From assembly GCA_024704765.1 (NCBI GenBank), contig JAKMXF010000295.1, forward strand, positions 434,001 through 498,000: 64,000 nt of DNA. The letters are read 5' to 3'. Position numbers and translations under genes: made by a program. The stretch comes from Oopsacas minuta (Eukaryota > Porifera > Hexactinellida > Lyssacinosida > Leucopsacidae). This document shows positions 63,050-64,000 of this stretch, one piece after another (positions within the stretch are counted from its first letter, which is position 1; every line of letters begins with the position of its first letter). A model generated the notes under the pieces. It did not search any database. It had not been told where the DNA came from and saw only the letters and a list, made by a program, of their open reading frames with translations.

Positions 63050-64000
63050 CCAGGTTGTCCAAAAAGTTCGCGGAATTGCAAATATATTTTATTTATCAAT
63101 GATCATACTCAACTAATCATTGTTCATAGTTTTCAATAAATTCGCCCTAACCTCGATACATTTCTTCCATTTGATGGTAGTTTATTTATTCCTGTGGTGA
63201 ATTTTTCAGGGATACCTTGAATCCATGAATTTACAGCGGACCTAAGGTGCTCAAAATCGCTGAAACGTTTACCTCTAAGTGGTCTTTTCATTTCTGAAAA
63301 AAGCCAGTAGTCTCTAGGCGCTAGATCTGGGCTGTATGGGGGATGTGGGAGTAATTCGAACCCTAAATGTTGAATTTCATCCAAAGTTCGCCTGCTGGTA
63401 TGGGCTGGAGCATTATCATGCTGAAGCAAAACATGAGAACTCAACTTGCCACGCCTCTTAAACTTGATAGCTTCGCGCAATTTCTTCAGAACTTGAACAT
63501 AGTATTCAGTATTTATTGCTACTTTGTTAGGTAACCAATCAATTATGATTATTCCCTTTGTGTCCCAAAAAACTGTTGCCATCCGTTTACCTGCTGATGC
63601 AACGGCTCTGGGTCTAATAGGAGTTGCTTCATGCCTACGCTTCCATTGACTCATCTGTAAACATGTCTTAGGCTCATAAAAATGTAACCAGGTCTCGTCC
63701 CCTGTGACTAAACGATCAAAGAACCTTGGCTCCTTAGAAATCCGTAAGAGCTGGCGACAAACACGGACCCTTTCAATCCTTTGAGATTCAGATAACAATT
63801 TGGGGACCCAACGAGAAAGAACTCTCGACATTCCCAATTGTTCAGTTAGAATCTTATCAAGTATTGATTTTGACATCCCCAATTCTTCCTCTAACTGCCG
63901 CAGAGTCACACGTCTATCTTTATCAAGAATGTTTGATATAATTTTGATATTTTCTTGGTTGGAACATGTTTTTCGGACGACCAGGTCTTGGGTTATCATC
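63050..64000 (-). pseudogene. Mariner element running off the right edge
   Basis: The 3' terminal repeat CAGGTTGTCCAAAAAGTTCG starts at 63050 after TA; the 5' end lies outside the window. The minus-strand frame 63999-63133 encodes DKDRRVTLRQLEEELGMSKS (second helix-turn-helix), LVTGDETWLHFYEP (Asp101 of this frame), LLQHDNAPAHTS (Asp195) and PYSPDLAPRDYWLF (Asp230). That is DD34D spacing with all three acidic residues kept. At the edge the neighbouring frame reads DDNPRPGRPK, the real mariner linker, so a one-base indel in an A-run near 63973 precedes the frame and its apparent ATG is not the start. A second indel near 63160 changes the C-terminus. Confidence 0.85.

Overview
The window reads as a piece of an AT-rich, intron-rich animal genome, most likely an invertebrate. 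It holds one recognisable host gene, on the + strand. This is an NR2A/HNF4-type nuclear receptor whose five coding exons (13413-13743, 28614-28910, 34774-35231, 40447-40690, 60674-60924) have compatible splice phases. Together they give an uninterrupted 526-residue protein over 47.5 kb. The exon order matches an HNF4 protein: Ser/Pro-rich N-terminus, C4 zinc-finger DNA-binding domain, hinge, and ligand-binding-domain helices. Two parts are odd: the P-box reads CEACKS, and the hinge has ten (S/T)P motifs spaced exactly four residues apart. I cannot place the species. The divergent receptor suggests a fast-evolving lineage, but that is inference.

Nearly everything else is transposon-derived. 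From 1 to 7.5 kb there are several broken mariner copies and a decayed multi-copy orphan gene on the minus strand. From 7.5 to 10.7 kb there is a nested stack: a Helitron-like element holds a hAT-like element with an 8-bp target duplication, which itself holds a small hAT MITE and a DD37D Tc1/mariner copy. A hAT-like element and featureless sequence lead to the first receptor exon.

Intron 1 (13.7-28.6 kb) holds two more Helitron pieces, a MULE with FLYWCH/MULE coding remnants, two non-autonomous elements with the same kind of ends, a LINE interrupted by a hAT derivative, a Tc1-type copy, a long palindrome and dispersed repeats. Intron 2 (28.9-34.8 kb) holds a DD34E Tc1-type element, a small MULE-like element, a minisatellite and inverted repeats. 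Intron 3 (35.2-40.4 kb) is nearly empty. Intron 4 (40.7-60.7 kb) holds pogo-like MITEs, mariner, Tc1-type, Transib/RAG1-like and possible P-like remnants, and a well-preserved ZBED-type hAT element (56521-58960) with a perfect 8-bp duplication. Downstream of the receptor come a second copy of the 8.7-10.0 kb Tc1-type family and a mariner running off the window end.

The strongest new-looking signals are the receptor's P-box and hinge repeat; a family of four elements with GGG(G)-C ends, 8-9 bp duplications and short iterated motifs inside their terminal inverted repeats; and the two Tc1-type copies that share both a stop codon and a changed third catalytic residue. I found no convincing rRNA, tRNA or CRISPR array.
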